A stretch of 64,000 nucleotides of DNA from Iris pallida (lineage: Eukaryota; Streptophyta; Magnoliopsida; Asparagales; Iridaceae): NCBI GenBank assembly GCA_029216955.1, contig JANAVB010003400.1, forward strand, positions 18,658,492 through 18,722,491, given 5' to 3'. The stretch's first letter is position 1. Every line of letters begins with the position of its first letter. The notes under the pieces are model-generated. The model was not told the DNA's origin. It searched no databases and saw nothing but the letters and a program-made list of their open reading frames with translations. Below, one piece after another: positions 37,480-50,964 of this stretch. Both the position numbers and the translations under genes were made by a program.

Positions 37480-40400
37480 TCAATCATCTTCTAAAAATTC
37501 ATCTTCTTCGTTTGCCTCCTCATCCTCATCCTCATCCTCTTCCTCTTCCTCCTCATCTTCACTAGCATCTCCTTCGTCTTCCCCTTCGGATACTTGTACC
37601 TCTTCTACACAAGTAGATATGAAATGGAGAACTTCTGTTGAGTCGACATCAACTGTATTTGGTACAAGAGGTAGCTCGTCCTCCTGATAAGCCATTTCAT
37701 CGATGTCGTAGGTATTTCTGGCTTTAGTCTTGCAAACTGCCCACCAGTCGTACCTTATTGTTTCTCGTCTAGGATATGTTATAAAATATACGAGTTGAGA
37801 TTGACTTGCTAGGATAAATGATTTGTATCCTTGGTATCGACAACGGTAGTTAATATACACGAGACCATGCTTGTCAATTTTCCATCCTTGATCTTGTATC
37901 GGATCGAACCAATCAACTTTGAACAACACGATCTTGGCAGGCTTTGTGCCATAGTTGTACATCAATTCCACAATATCCCGTAAGATGCCATAGAAATCAT
38001 TACCTGGAGTGACATCTTTGTAGTTTGTAGATTTGATACACAAGCAACTATTTTTTGTGGAATCAAGATCCAGGAAGCTATCTCTGATGGGAGCATTTGT
38101 TGACTTGAACTTAAACCCATTCACGCAATAACTTGGCCATATTTTGACGGCATAAATTGGTCCCTTGGCAAGAGTTCTAATAGATTTATTCTCAAGGGTG
38201 ACGTCCGGACGATCGACCTAAACACGAGAAGATACAAAATTAAGTTCAATGTTAAGTTATTTCTTGTGCAAATACAAATGGAGGAAGATTCTAACTAGCT
38301 TCTTACGTATATATGCATTCAACCAAGACGGGAAATGAAGTCTCATTTCTTCTTCTACTTCTTCATCTACAATGTATGGTCTACTTGACCTCACCTCATC
38401 ATTAAATTTTCTGAAAACCAATAAATATCGGGATACACTCGTTAAATTATAATAACGTAATCAGCAAATAGATGACTTGAACGTTGAAGATTTTTACTTA
38501 CCACTCTAGCTTTTCCACTTCATCCTCCTCGCAGTTGAGTAATATATATAAATGGGCAGCCCTTAGTTCCTCATCATTCAAATATCTCTTTTTCAATTTT
38601 CCAGAAGGCTTTCCAAGAGCATTGAAGACTTTCAATAATGCATCATTATATTCTATATCTCCATCGTCGTTCCTCGGAGCTCTTGTTCTATTTGTAGCAA
38701 TATGAGTCTTGAAATACATTGAACAAAAGTTTGTAATCTCCTCAAGGACATAGGCTTCACAAATAGAACCCTCGACCCGTGCCTTATTTTTCACCTTCCT
38801 CTTCAGGTGGTTTAGATGGCGCTCGAACGGGTACATCCACCGATAACCGACGGGCCCACCAATACATGCCTCATAGGAAAGATGAATTGGCAAATGCTCC
38901 ATAGAGTCGAAGAATCCAGGAGGGAACACCCTCTCAAGCTTGCACGATGTTACTGAAATGTCCTTCTCCTGCTTTTCAAGCCGATCGACGAGCAACTTAG
39001 TAGAACAAAAATCTCTGAAGAATATGCTAAGCTCTGTCAGTAGATCCCAAACGACCTGAGGTAAGAATTCCCGAAATACAATCGGAATTAATCTCTCCAT
39101 AAAAATATGACAGTCGTGGCTCTTCATACCCTGTAATTTGTTCTCCTTCGGGTCAACACATCTTCTCAAATTCGATACGTACCCGTCTAGAAATTTTAGG
39201 CCCTGGATCCACCTACAAAGTTTACCTTTGTCCTCCTTGTCCAGTGAAAAAATGGACTTGGGCTGCTTATACTTCCCACTGCCTTCCTTTATCAAATGCA
39301 ACTCTGGACGTCTGCATATTTCTTCTAAGTCCAACCTGGCCATGGGATTGTCTTTCGTCTTCCCCTTTACGTCCATCATAGTATTTATTATATTGTCAAA
39401 TACATTCTTCTCGATATGCATGACATCTAGGTCATGTCTGAGCAGATGGTCACTCCAATATGGCAGGTCACAGAATATACTCATCTTCGTCCAGTTGTGA
39501 GTGCGGCCAAATCCATCACACTTGTACCCCGCTGTATGCTCTTCAATAACACTTGACAATTCTTTAACTTCCTTCCATATCGTATCCCCGGACCACCGTG
39601 GTGGTGGACTGGACTTCTCTACCACGCCAGCACAAAAAGCATTCATGTTCCTCCGGTACGAATGATCCTTTGGCAGGAACTGTCGATGACAATTGAAGAA
39701 GTACGGTTTTCCTCCGTGTTTCAAACGGAAAGCCTTAGTGCGATCCATGCAATACGGACATGCGAGACGACCATGGGTGCTCCAATCCGATAACATTCCA
39801 TAGGCCGGGATTGATGGTTCATATTAGTGCGGCCCTCATCTGAAAGTTCTGCTTTCTGGAAACATCATATGTGGTTGCACCTACTTCCCACAACTGATTC
39901 AGCTCATCTACCAAGGGCTGTAAGTACACATCGATGTTCCTCTTCGGGTTCTTCGGACCTGGAATAATAACAGTTAGGAACATATAAGGAGTCTTCATAC
40001 ACATCCAAGGCGACAAGTTGTACGGAGTAACAATTACAGGCCAACAAGAATATTGTGAGCCCAAAAGTCCAAATGGGGTAAAACCGTCGGAGGAAAGCCC
40101 CAATCTGACATTACGCGGCTCCGAAGCAAAATCGGGATACACTCGATCAAAGTGCTTCCATGCTTCCCCGTCGGATGGATGATCCAGTACTCCATCTATT
40201 TGTTCCCGCTTGTGCCAACTCATATTATCAGCTGTCTCCTTTACCATAACCTCTGCAACCGCAGCATCAAAGACAAATAGTACATTGAATCTATTGGCTT
40301 GCGTACCCCAGAAGTCCTTGTTGTACTAGTTGCCTTGAAGCGATCGGCACCACAAAATCTGCAAGCGTCTTCATCCTTGTCGTCCTTATAGTACAACATG

Positions 40401-41145
40401 CATCAGTTGTGACATGCATCAATTTTTTCATACCCCATCCAAAGCGATCTCACCATTCTCTTGGATCGGTAGAAGTCTTTAGGTAACTTGCCACTCTCCG
40501 GCAATATATCTTTAATTAACTCCAGGATTCGGTTGTAGCATTCTTGAGATATGTTGAAATATGATTTTATGCTCAACAATCTTGTAATCACCTCCAACGG
40601 TGAATGGTCATCACAACCAGGATATAAAGGAGTCCTTGTATTCTCCAGCAACTCTATGAACTTTGCAGCATCGACATTCGGTGCCTCCTCAGCTGTATAT
40701 TGATTGTTCGGATCGAAACTAGGCCCCGCAGCATCAAAAACCATGTTCGTCCACCCTTGGTCGTAATCAGCATGCTCGTGGACATCTACATAAGGTCCAC
40801 ATAAGGCTCCGGCTCGGATGCTAAAGGCACAAGTTCTTCGTGTGCGGTCCACTGATAATAATTTGGCATGAAACCCCTCGAATACAAATGATATGTCACA
40901 TCCACTTCCGAATGATATTTCAAGTTACGACATCTCACACATGGACACTTAATTTTTGTACGGTCCATGTACTGAGGGAACGCCTTGGCAAACTGCAGGA
41001 ACTGTTGCACAACCTGTATAAATTCATCCCGCGCACCGTACATATCATCAGGATGACGATTGTACATCCATAAACGGTTCTGCGGATAGTAATTCATATC
41101 CATTTTAAGATAATTCTGCAAAGATTGACACAGATAGTAATTCAT
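37480..41145 (-). pseudogene. TNP2-like CACTA transposase, damaged
   Basis: Catalytic transposase of CACTA elements. In order: transposase-associated domain (NRLWMYNRHPDDMYG, IKCPCVRCRN, YSRGFMPNYYQWT; 41100-40800); Transposase_21/TNP2 core (RILELIKDILPESGKLPKDFY; EAWKHFDRVYPDFASEPRNV; GKPYFFNCHRQFLP; LDVMHIEKNVFDNIINTMMD); DUF4218 region (HLPIHLSYEACIGGPVGYRW); then DUF4216 (YYGILRD-like DFYGILRDIVELMY, VDWFDP, DWWAVCKTKAR; 38124-37680) and an acidic C-terminus. Probable introns are 38411-38501 and 38218-38306 (GTAAG...AG). Lesions: frameshift near 40800, stop at 40403, stop at 39819 with a frameshift next to it. Not functional as read. Confidence 0.88.
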
Positions 41146-41214
41146 CAGGATGACGATTGTACATCCACAAACGGTTCCGTAGATAGTAATTCATATCCAT
41201 TTTAAGATAATTAC
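41046..41214. repeat. 97-bp tandem duplication at transposase 5' end
   Basis: The block CATCAGGATGACGATTGTAC through CATATCCATTTTAAGATAAT occurs at 41046 and again at 41143. It duplicates the start of the transposase-associated domain (MNYY..NRLWMYNRHPD). Confidence 0.88.
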
Positions 41215-41550
41215 TGTAGAAAGTGAAGACCGACATGAACTGACGCACGAAAATGAGGGGCTCAAAGCTGGAACAAGTAAAGTTGTGCTTTGGAAAAAGA
41301 ACTCTTGTAAACTCTTTGTTCACAAAACAAGCTATAATTAAATAATATAGAACAAGTATCGAGTTCGTGACTCAAGTATAGAGCTTACAAGAGTTATAAA
41401 CTCGATACTTGTTATGTATTCATTATATCTTGCTTTGTGAACAAAGAGCTTACAAGAGTAGAACATCCAAAACACAACTTTACTTGTTACAGCTTTGATC
41501 CCATCCTTTTCGTGCGTCAGTTCATGTCGGTCTGCACTTTCTGCAATAAC
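41210..41550. repeat. Foldback: long imperfect inverted repeat next to transposase start
   Basis: Left arm (about 41210-41350) and right arm (about 41395-41550) are inverted copies. GACCGACATGAACTGACGCA, AAGTAAAGTTGTG.TTTGG, CTCTTTGTTCACAAA and AACAAGTATCGAGTT appear on both strands in the same order. The loop is about 40 bp. Identity by eye is about 85%. A transcript would form a hairpin of about 140 bp stem. Confidence 0.88.
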
Positions 41551-43799
41551 GACCATAAGTTTTATATTTTTCAACGATATATTTCACATGCTTAATTGCC
41601 AAGTGTGGGGACGAATAGCTCAGAACACAACCCAAAATTCATTCTAGCATACATTAGTGGGAATCATCTATGTTCTGTACATATGGTGTAGTATATGTTC
41701 TTATCGAATCTAGTATCTGAAGGATGTAACAGAATCAATAAGATGAACCCACAAAATGTAATACAAAGACCTTATCTACTACAAAAAGATGTAGTGATAG
41801 GTTGTCGTATCATCATTGCCGAGGGATGGGGGTCGGAGGATAGTCAACTTTATCTACGGCTACATAGTTTCTGCCTCGCCAGCCGAATGGGTGTAGGAAC
41901 TATGTCCTGATCACGATGTCGTACCGTAGATTAATGCAAATTCCTTATAGCAAATGTCGTACATAAATTTCTGCCTCGCCAGTCGAATGGCTGCAGGGAC
42001 AGTGTCTAGCTGGTACGTGTAATTCAAAATCGGATTAATGGGACAGTTACTTCCAAACCCAGACACACCCCTCACATTAGAAACATGTAATTCAAAATCA
42101 GACCCCAATGGAGATGGCCTACTGTCCTCACACAACTTATAATAATATAGAGAATCCACGAATGTAGAGAATCTACGAATGAACAACAAATGAACAACAA
42201 TCCAAATATATAGAAAGCTAATACTCAACAAACCGATTGGATCATTTAAGCCAAAATTAGACCCCAATGTAATTCAAAACCCAGACACACTCCTCCTCCT
42301 CACACATCTCAAAATCAGACCCCCAATGTAATTCAAAATCAAATACATAGGTTCATTTAAGAGGCCATAAATTGTAGGGAAACAACTATGATGCTGCTGG
42401 CCCAGCAGTGGTGCTGGTGGTGTCTAAGGTGCCAGACTTTAAGGTTCAGCTTTGGGAGGTTATGGGTCCAGGTCTTTACCATTTAATAGTGTTAATATGA
42501 TGCTAGGAAGAATCCACAGATCAATGTCAATGGGTATAAGGAAATTTACAGGACAAAAGTTCAAAGTTGGACTAACATTAGCATAGATTGTTCACATATT
42601 CATGGGTTGTTATCATATGTTATTGGGCTGAACATCAGTTAAGGACTGGGTTCGAAATGCTAAACATAAATACACCTCATATAGGCTAGCCGAGCCTTCC
42701 TATATTGCTGATACCAAGGCTCTAATCCTTGAAACATACGTCTAAACCCAAGAGTCTACTTGTACAGTCACCTGAATTTTCTTGTCCCAGGTTGTACCAG
42801 TACAGGGCACCATTATACCATCTCCAATACTCCTAATGCACTATAACTATACTGATTCCTGTTACTCAACCAGGATGGACAAGGCCCCATACCATAAATA
42901 CCAATGTATTCCTTATTGGAACACCAACATTTTAGGGTGGACACAGGGTTCATTTCTCCCTGATGGTGTGTCCTGCACTAGCTTGGTTCTGGGGTCGAAT
43001 GATACAAGGTTCTACTAGACTTGGTACTCTATGTTTCAGAGATGCTACTGTGTACAAACTGTAGGGAATTTATCTATTTCAATATAGTTATGTCTAGTTA
43101 ACTAATACAACAAAGTCTCCATGATTGCCTTCCCTCTACATAAGTGGTTCCGTGGAACCCCATAATAATAGACTGCAAGTTAGCCCCTGTTTTGTTGCTG
43201 ATGCAACATCAGCCTAGGTTATTAGGCTATAATCACAATTGTGAACCCTCTCTATCATTTAAGGGATTAATCACAATGGTGAGCTATAATCCAACCAGGA
43301 ATGCATATGTGATGTATAAACTGCATAATTAAAATAATGGCAATAGGTCTATTTGGACTGATACATATGTGATGTATAAACTGCACAATTGAAATAATGG
43401 CAACAGGTCTGATACCCTCAATTAAGAGAGTTCTGGACAGTTCATCTCCTGGATTGAACAAAAGTAATGGTCTGCATAACACAGGGCAAAACATTCACAT
43501 GGAGAACTCCTGGTGTAGTGACGAGGAGGGTGCGAGGACGAGGAGAGAGAGGGGGCGGCTACCCAAAATAGTCCCAAAGCAGTACCCTAGAGAGAGAGAG
43601 AGGGAGAGAAAGAGGGGGGGCTACCTGAAGAGAAGGCCGAAGGAGGGTGCGAGGAGGAGGAGGCCGGAGGAGAACGAAGCCGGAGGAGGAGGAGGCCGGA
43701 GGAGGGTACGAACGCCGGAGGAGAAAAATTTTGGGGGGAGGGGGGAATTTCGGCCGCGAATAGAAAAGAAACCCTCGTGTGGCCACCCTATATGAAACA
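41551..43799. other. CACTA 5' region, non-coding
   Basis: No gene recognised. It holds short direct repeats: TTTCTGCCTCGCCAG at about 41867 and 41967; TGTAATTCAAAAYC several times at 42010-42340; a 60-bp tandem duplication around ATATGTGATGTATAAACTGC (43305 and 43365). Positions 43520-43740 are purine-rich with GAGGAGGAGGCCGGAGGAG-type repeats, which read as a C/T-rich leader on the minus strand. Confidence 0.6.
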
Positions 43800-44091
43800 T
43801 TAAGCGACGTCCGCATGGGACGTCGCTAAACGTCGCTGACTATTAAAATACGGCGACGTAATATAACAGGCGTCGCTACGTGTCGCTATATTAAAATAAT
43901 TAGCGACGTGTAGCGACGAAATTGCGATGCAGGTTCCTATTTAATATACTAATATCGCTATTCGTCGCTAGTAGTCACCACCAGCGACGAATAGTGACGT
44001 CACATTTACACGTCGCTAAATTCCCAAAAATTAGCGGCGTCCTCTCATGGAGTCGCTAAATTCGTCGCAATTTTGCCATATTTTGGTAGTG
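43800..44091. repeat. CACTA right subterminal GCGACG array and terminus
   Basis: Dense GCGACG/CGTCGC words in both orientations, mirroring the left end. Terminates in ATTTTGGTAGTG. Confidence 0.9.
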
Positions 44092-44291
44092 GCATAAGGG
44101 AGTTCCCTTTACCATGAATAACCAAAGATAAAAATACCGAACATAAAAACAGTCACAAGAACACAAGAATCTAATGTGGATCAGCCAATAGATCAAGGCA
44201 ATAGAAGATTATTGTTATTGAATAGTAGAGAAAACCTTACAAGAAAATATACTGGCACGAACTCTTCCTTTTGAGATGTCCAATAAGAAAA

Positions 44292-44366
<75 letters not shown>
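44092..44366. other. CACTA flank, (TC)n and (TA)n
   Basis: 44095-44280 continues the DNA interrupted by the CACTA element, and no gene is seen. (TC)n at 44285-44318 runs into (TA)n to 44366, which borders the 3' end of LINE 1. Confidence 0.7.
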
Positions 44367-44368
<2 letters not shown>

Positions 44369-44638
44369 GAAGTAGGTAATTTCATTAACTCCAAAATAAG
44401 ATTACATACAGCTCAATCAAGAATTCTCTCCCATAGACCCCATACCACGCACATCATTTTCTACATTATGGATAATGCCAATGGTAACAGTATAGAGACC
44501 TTCGAAAATGCGGTTGTTTTCTCTCCTTCCAAATATGCCAAACTGCCGACGCTAATCTCATACAAGCTTCCCGAACCCATTTCGGACCCCTGCTTATAGC
44601 TGCTTTGAACATCTGAATCACACTTTGCACGTCATACT

Positions 44639-46496
44639 TGTCACGCCCCGATTTGGAGAATCATTCATTCTCGCTTTGATTCACGCTGAATCATTTGTAC
44701 TCGCTAAGGCATGATATCGTACAAGTCTGGAGTTGCACTTGTACAAGGCGTGCTTATATACATTTTATAAAAGAGACATTTTGAATAAAGTTTGCAGCAA
44801 GTTCACAAAGAAATTGAATGACACATATATGAACTGAAATAAGCTCTTTATTAATAACTTGCATAGGAAAACATAAGGCTCTCAAACAGCCGAGATGAAA
44901 TGCCAAACTTGGCTTACAACTTGCAAAAATATTGAAATGAGATACAACTTATTCCATACATCATATTCATTTATTAAAAATGCGGCAATAACCACCTTCA
45001 GTAAAATGCCTTCTTCTTCAAGTGAAAACTTCAAGAAAGTGTGAAGCTTCTAAAGAGTCGGACAGCAAGCTTTCAGCATCTAAGATTATCCACTAGGTTC
45101 CTGGCACCTGTAGATATGAGGGTCAGTACATTGCCACATATGTACTGGTGAGTGGCCGTAACCAATCTCACTAAATCAACATTAGTAAATTATGTGAAGT
45201 ACACTATTGATTTTTGATCTTTCTATCTTGCCTTAGGGTCCATTAACAATTTATATTTCATAGAAAACATAAGCTGCACATATTGATGAGAGAAAACATA
45301 AGCAATTCATATTGTTCACCAATTTGGTGAATCTTACCCACGGTCGATATCCTTCCATGTACATTTATGAATAACACTTACTCTACTTGCATAAGATATT
45401 GTTAGCTATGACACATGTCTATATTAAGGTCGCTGACTACATGCCATCTCGGACATCGTGGTCAAACGGTTCTCTTTCAGCGGTGGGTAGCTAGCCCGAC
45501 TGGAAGGCTTTCGAATAACCGTGCTACTACTTCAGCACTATGTTTCCCCTAGGCCGAACGGGTTCCGTAGCCTCAGAGTACCGTTCGAGGAACTATACCA
45601 TATGCACAAGTTGTCCATGACCATGCACGTGAATGTAACTTAACTAATAAGAAACATACATGCATGATAACAGAATTCCAGTACATCAGCCACGGTTCTC
45701 ATTCATCTTGCTAACTTGCCTTGAGCCATAGGCTCGCATACTCATTTGTCCAACCAAGGGACTATTCATTCTGTGTTACCATTCTTTCGAACCGAAGTTT
45801 GATATATTCATCGCCTAATACTTGGGTCTTTGCATCACCTGTTCAACATTTAGTATCGCAACATATAAGGCATCATTTGATTTGCAACATAATTCTAACC
45901 ATGTGATAATTTATCTTTCATTATCTTTCTGGGTTTTTACTAGGCATCTTTTATTAAGCACCAAACGCAATAACAAGTCATCCTTTGTTACGCGTGATGA
46001 TCAAGGATCGTCGAAGGATCAAAGCCACTCATTTGTTGGTGAACTGCTGAGAGAAAGAGGTCTTCCACGTAACGTCAAGCTCGGTTCACTTCGTTAGCAC
46101 CTGCATTGGCACCAACATCTGATCAGCTTACTCTTTCTCTTTTTCTCAGTGATTCGATATGAATGCACAAATAGTGAAAGTAAATCCATGAAAACATTCA
46201 TCAAAAACATTCACAAAAATGCACAAAAAAATCAACAGCGAAAGCGACATCGAAAACCAGTATGGCTACGGTCTCGGGGAAAGCGACTCTTATATAGAAT
46301 TCTTTCTCCAAGACGCGCGTCACTTCATCTTGGGCATCATTTCAAAAGATTCCAATCCGTAATAAGGAAAAGATCTCAATTTATTATCCCGAGATCCTGG
46401 TAAAGTTTTCCCAAGTAAAGTTTCCCTAATCTCTTTCGACTCGGCCATTCGGCCGCTAGCCCCATCCGTGCTCCGCAACTGGATCAGGGCACTACA
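44639..46496 (-). mobile_element. Solo LTR (1858 bp) inside LINE 1
   Basis: Starts TGTCACGCCCCGATTTGG and ends GGGCACTACA. Flanks ATACT (44634-44638) and ATATT (46497-46501) are a TSD with one mismatch. The LINE reading resumes across it. Non-coding, and shorter than the other gypsy-type LTRs in the window. Confidence 0.82.
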
Positions 46497-47213
46497 ATAT
46501 TGCCCAGTATTGTGCAGTTTGAGTCTTCCCTCCTGAATTTTCCATATGGTTCTGGAAATTGAACACCAAAAAAATAGATGCACTATAGCCTCACCTGCCC
46601 ATTGGTACAGCACACAGGTTAAATCACCTTCTCGTACATCCATCAACCATCATGTCCAACGTCATCAATCTCCCAGGCATTAGTTTATATAAACACAATT
46701 GCATTTTCTGAGCCACCCCCTTCATCCACATAATATCCGCATCCTCTATTTTATTATGAATAGTGCAGGCTTGATTGTAAGCAATAGAGCTCACAATATT
46801 ACCGGAAGGAGGCTCATCCCAGACCCATTTGTCTTGATGAATATTCGCATCAATTTTTCATAGACGAATGTCTTCACCAAGAAGTCGTGCATAGAAAGTT
46901 TCCCTCATGCCTCCAATTCTCACCAACTATCAGCGGGCGAACCCCGACTACTCGGAACACCGCTCCAACCATGTGCAGTCCGATCGGTCTCAACATACTA
47001 GTATGCTTGATCCAAGGATCAAGGCACATGCCAGTCGACCCTTCATCCATGAACACTTGAGAAATCACCAGATATACAAACCTCTTGTGCCTGAGTATGT
47101 GTTTAAAAGACACAGATTATTATTATTATTTTATTGGTACTCCCAAAAAATTTGTGCTCGCAGATATCTATGACGCATCCAATCTGCCCATAAGGACTCT
47201 CCCTGTATCAATT

Positions 47214-50200
47214 TGTCACGCCCTAGTCCCAAAATACATAGGACAAGGAACGCAAGCATGCCAGCTAATATGATTTAGAATAAGTTTTTAATTTAATGGA
47301 CTTACACTAGATGTACTACGCTGAAGAAGTGTACTAAACCTATACTATCACAACTATATCTCAATTCACATATAAGTAAATAAAGCAAGAATAAACGATA
47401 TGTAATATAGTCGGTCGCCCTATAATACACATGTTCGAGCAAACTCGAGAACAAAAATAAGTTTGCAAAGCTAGGCTAATAAGCAGAGTATATGATGATA
47501 AGAAATATATAAAACATGGAAGAATGATAAAATAATATTACAAGCAGTACCTGAAGCATAAAGACACAAATATATCATCCATCTATCTATATATAAGTGC
47601 TCCACAATAACCTGAAGAGATCACCAGGTCCTCAGAGGGACATAACAAGATACAGAAGAAATATGCCATAATATGAACTGAATAAATATAAATATGAAAT
47701 AAATAGCTCGGATCACAACACGGTCCAGTATTCCGCATTCGTAGCATTGAACTACACCTACAACCAGACCAGGACAAGGATGGCAAACTATTCCGCGATA
47801 AGGCACTATCTCATGCCATAACACAAACTGAATGAATAACCCGAACCACCACATTGTCCACTATCTTATCGTCAAAATAATGAACCACAGCCACAACCAA
47901 ACAAGGACAAGGTGTGGCCCACTATTCCGTGATAAGACATTGTCACATGCTATGGTTAGGGATAAGTACAGCACCATACTATGTGAATGCATGTTGAAAA
48001 CGACGTTGGGCGTATGGGTAGATGATAAGTATATAGCACCGAATCACAGGCCAGTGTCGAATCACGAGCCGATGCTATGAACTATGAGCTACGAGCCAAA
48101 CAGACAACTATGGAACTATGAGGCTTATGAGACTTCGTAGTTCCTCCAGAGATTATGTAGTCTAAAGGGGCTCTCATACGCCTACTAGTAGTCTTCCCCA
48201 TCCATGAATGGTACAAGTTATATTCATGACTCGAAGAACCCATATCTCAATACGAGTCATTAAACTAGAACACAATCTAAATTCTACAAGCACTGACACA
48301 CGAATCGTTCGCTCCGGTAGCTAGCTGAATGCGAAAGCTCGTGCCAATACAATGAACCCTCACTAACAGTGTCCTGTAATGCTACATGTCATTGCATAGA
48401 ACTTATACAACTTTTTAAAAATGTCTTCTACACAACTAAGTCACACACACACACACCCCTATCATATCAATGCCATCATCGATATCGCCCAAGTCATACT
48501 CGGACGTACACCACTATAAATACTACCAATAGAAAAGAAGAACAGACCTAAATATTTAAACAGAATAATTGATGGCAATTGTATCTTGCCTGGAACTTCG
48601 GAAGCAAAGTAAATCACGGTCCGGTTCCAACTGTAGTCGAATGATCAGGAACTCCTAAAATATAAATAAACTAAAATAAATATTAATTCTAAGATAACAT
48701 ATCTAGCATAAATATACATACTATTTATAGAGTCTATTACATATACTAGCTAACTAGTTTACAACTACATATATACGCCCTCTACATGAAGTATCATGCC
48801 AACATAAAAATAACAATTCATAATATAAAAATATTTATTTTAAATTATGAAATAATAATATAAATATTTTTGAAAAATTATCTAAATTTAATACAACCAT
48901 CATATATATACATATGCATAAAACAAGTAAATATATACATATTCTAGCTATTCTACATACACATGTAATCATGCTATTAAATAAAAGTAGTATTTTTATG
49001 GACTAAATATAGAAATTATAAATTCTTGAATATTTCTTAAAGATATTTAATCATAATATTTATAAAAAATAAACTTTGACTAAATATATCAACTTATTGG
49101 CGTAATAGGCCAAGTTGTCAATTAAATATGAACCAAATATATATAAAACTATATATTTAAATTCTAAAATAGATCTAAGTAATTTGATAAATAATAGTAA
49201 TTGATGTCAAAATTATACAACAAGGATAGGTACAACTAGTCAACAACCTTAAATAATACTTAACCATATATACCATCAATGCTACTATATATAGCACCAT
49301 ATTATTTTAGAAAAATAATATTTAAATCCCCAAAATATTTTTTTTATTTTGGAAAAATAAACATTAATTTTTGAATATATTTTATATATAAATATTTTAT
49401 GAAAAATTAGTCAAACACAAACTAGTTCAAAAATTACACAACTATGCCATACGGGGTTCCAATTTGGACATAAAAATATAGAAAACATATATTATGGAAA
49501 TAATTAAAATAAATTATAGAAAATATAATTTTCCATCTCAATTAATCATATTTAAATCATATTAAACTCTTATGAAGTTTAGAGATCAAGTAGTCGGGTT
49601 ACGGTAGACTTTTCGGTGTCCGAAAAACTAGTATCATGGAAACGGTGCCATAAATGCATAAAATAATTACAAATATGAGCAAAAAAACATTACTAGATGA
49701 TTAATAGTGATGTTAGAGACATTATCGATGATTTTCTTGAGATCAAACGGGTTTAGAAGTCGTCAAAAAAATCATCGCACTGAAATTGGTCAAATATGGA
49801 CCAACTTTAGTGCAACGGATGCCACGGCCAAACCGAGTGAAACGGTGTGAGTTAGAAATTGAATATCAAAGTAGACACATAGGGCTATCTATTATTTTAG
49901 TTTCAGGAGAAATAGATAATAAAAAGTAGATAAAACCTATCGGAGAAGATGACCAACCTGCTAGTTCGCACAGAATTGTGCTGCTGGAATTGGCTGACTT
50001 GTAGGACTGTTTTGGTATACAAGAAGAGATTTTGGACGTGTAAGGATTTGATAGGATTGTAGAGGGTTGCCTTATCTTCACAACAAACATTCATGGAGCA
50101 TCGCGAGAGGTCAAAAAGGGGTCAAAACTGTCGTTACGCTACAAGGTGTCTCCAACGGCCAAGGCTGAATGCAGTTTCGGGATTTGCAAGGTGGAAAGTA

Positions 50201-50964
50201 GGGGTGGATTTTTTAGGAGTTTAAGATATAAGTTTTTGGCCTCATATAAGTTAGGATTAATATGGAGGAGGTTTAGATTAATTTTGTGGAGATTTGGTCA
50301 ACCAATCAACTAATATGGTAAGGTAGGTTAGTGGATTTCCATATTTGGAAAGGTGGAAGATTGAGTCAAAGATGCATAGATTTAATGCATGCGGATTGCT
50401 ATTAAATATCCAAAAATCAATTAAATATACCTCCAATTAATTTTGGCAATTCTAGATAGGATCCACTAAGTTGATTTGAATTGAACACCGAAATAATTAT
50501 AAATAGGTCTCATGTGTCATTTAAAAATAAGTAGCACATGGAACTCAATTGAGTGGAACATCATTGGCATGTGTGTAGTATACTCAAAATAGGTCAAAAT
50601 CATATATTGGACCGTTTAGGTTGGATCGATGTCGAGTCCCGAAATTAAGTTGGATGTTGGGTCAAGGTTTACGGTAGATAGCAAATTGGTCTAAGTTGAC
50701 CCGAAAGTTGCAACGAAAATAGAATGTAAGGGAACATGTTTGAGTGGGACATGATATATCAAAATGAAGATAAACTTGTCTAGGTCAAAAAACATGAAGG
50801 ACGTTTCTAGATATTGGCATTTCTTGTGCTCCAAAAATTAAAGCTACGAAAAAGAGTATCTAATCATCAAAATAATAGTGGAAAAAATATATCTATTAAT
50901 AACTATATTAATTAAAATAGTAAAATAAATTTAAAAATAACTCTAAAAATCCAAGGGGCTTACA
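47214..50964 (-). mobile_element. Solo LTR (3751 bp) inside LINE 1, family of LTR A
   Basis: Starts TGTCACGCCCTAGTCCC and ends AGGGGCTTACA. Flanks are CAATT (47209-47213) and CAACT (50965-50969), one mismatch. It shares blocks with LTR A (1554-6863). Mostly AT-rich; 48640-49580 is very AT-rich. No gene. Confidence 0.8.

Larger units (their letters stand above)
34587..44091 (-). mobile_element. CACTA (En/Spm) DNA transposon, TSD GCA
   Basis: 9505 bp. The left end is CACTACTAAAAT, the right end is the inverse CACTACCAAAAT, and both flanks carry the 3-bp duplication GCA (34584-34586 and 44092-44094). Both ends are packed with GCGACG/CGTCGC words. Two minus-strand genes are recognisable, a TNP2-like transposase and a TNPA-like (Transposase_24) protein, both damaged. 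It sits inside Tork copia sequence. Confidence 0.95.
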
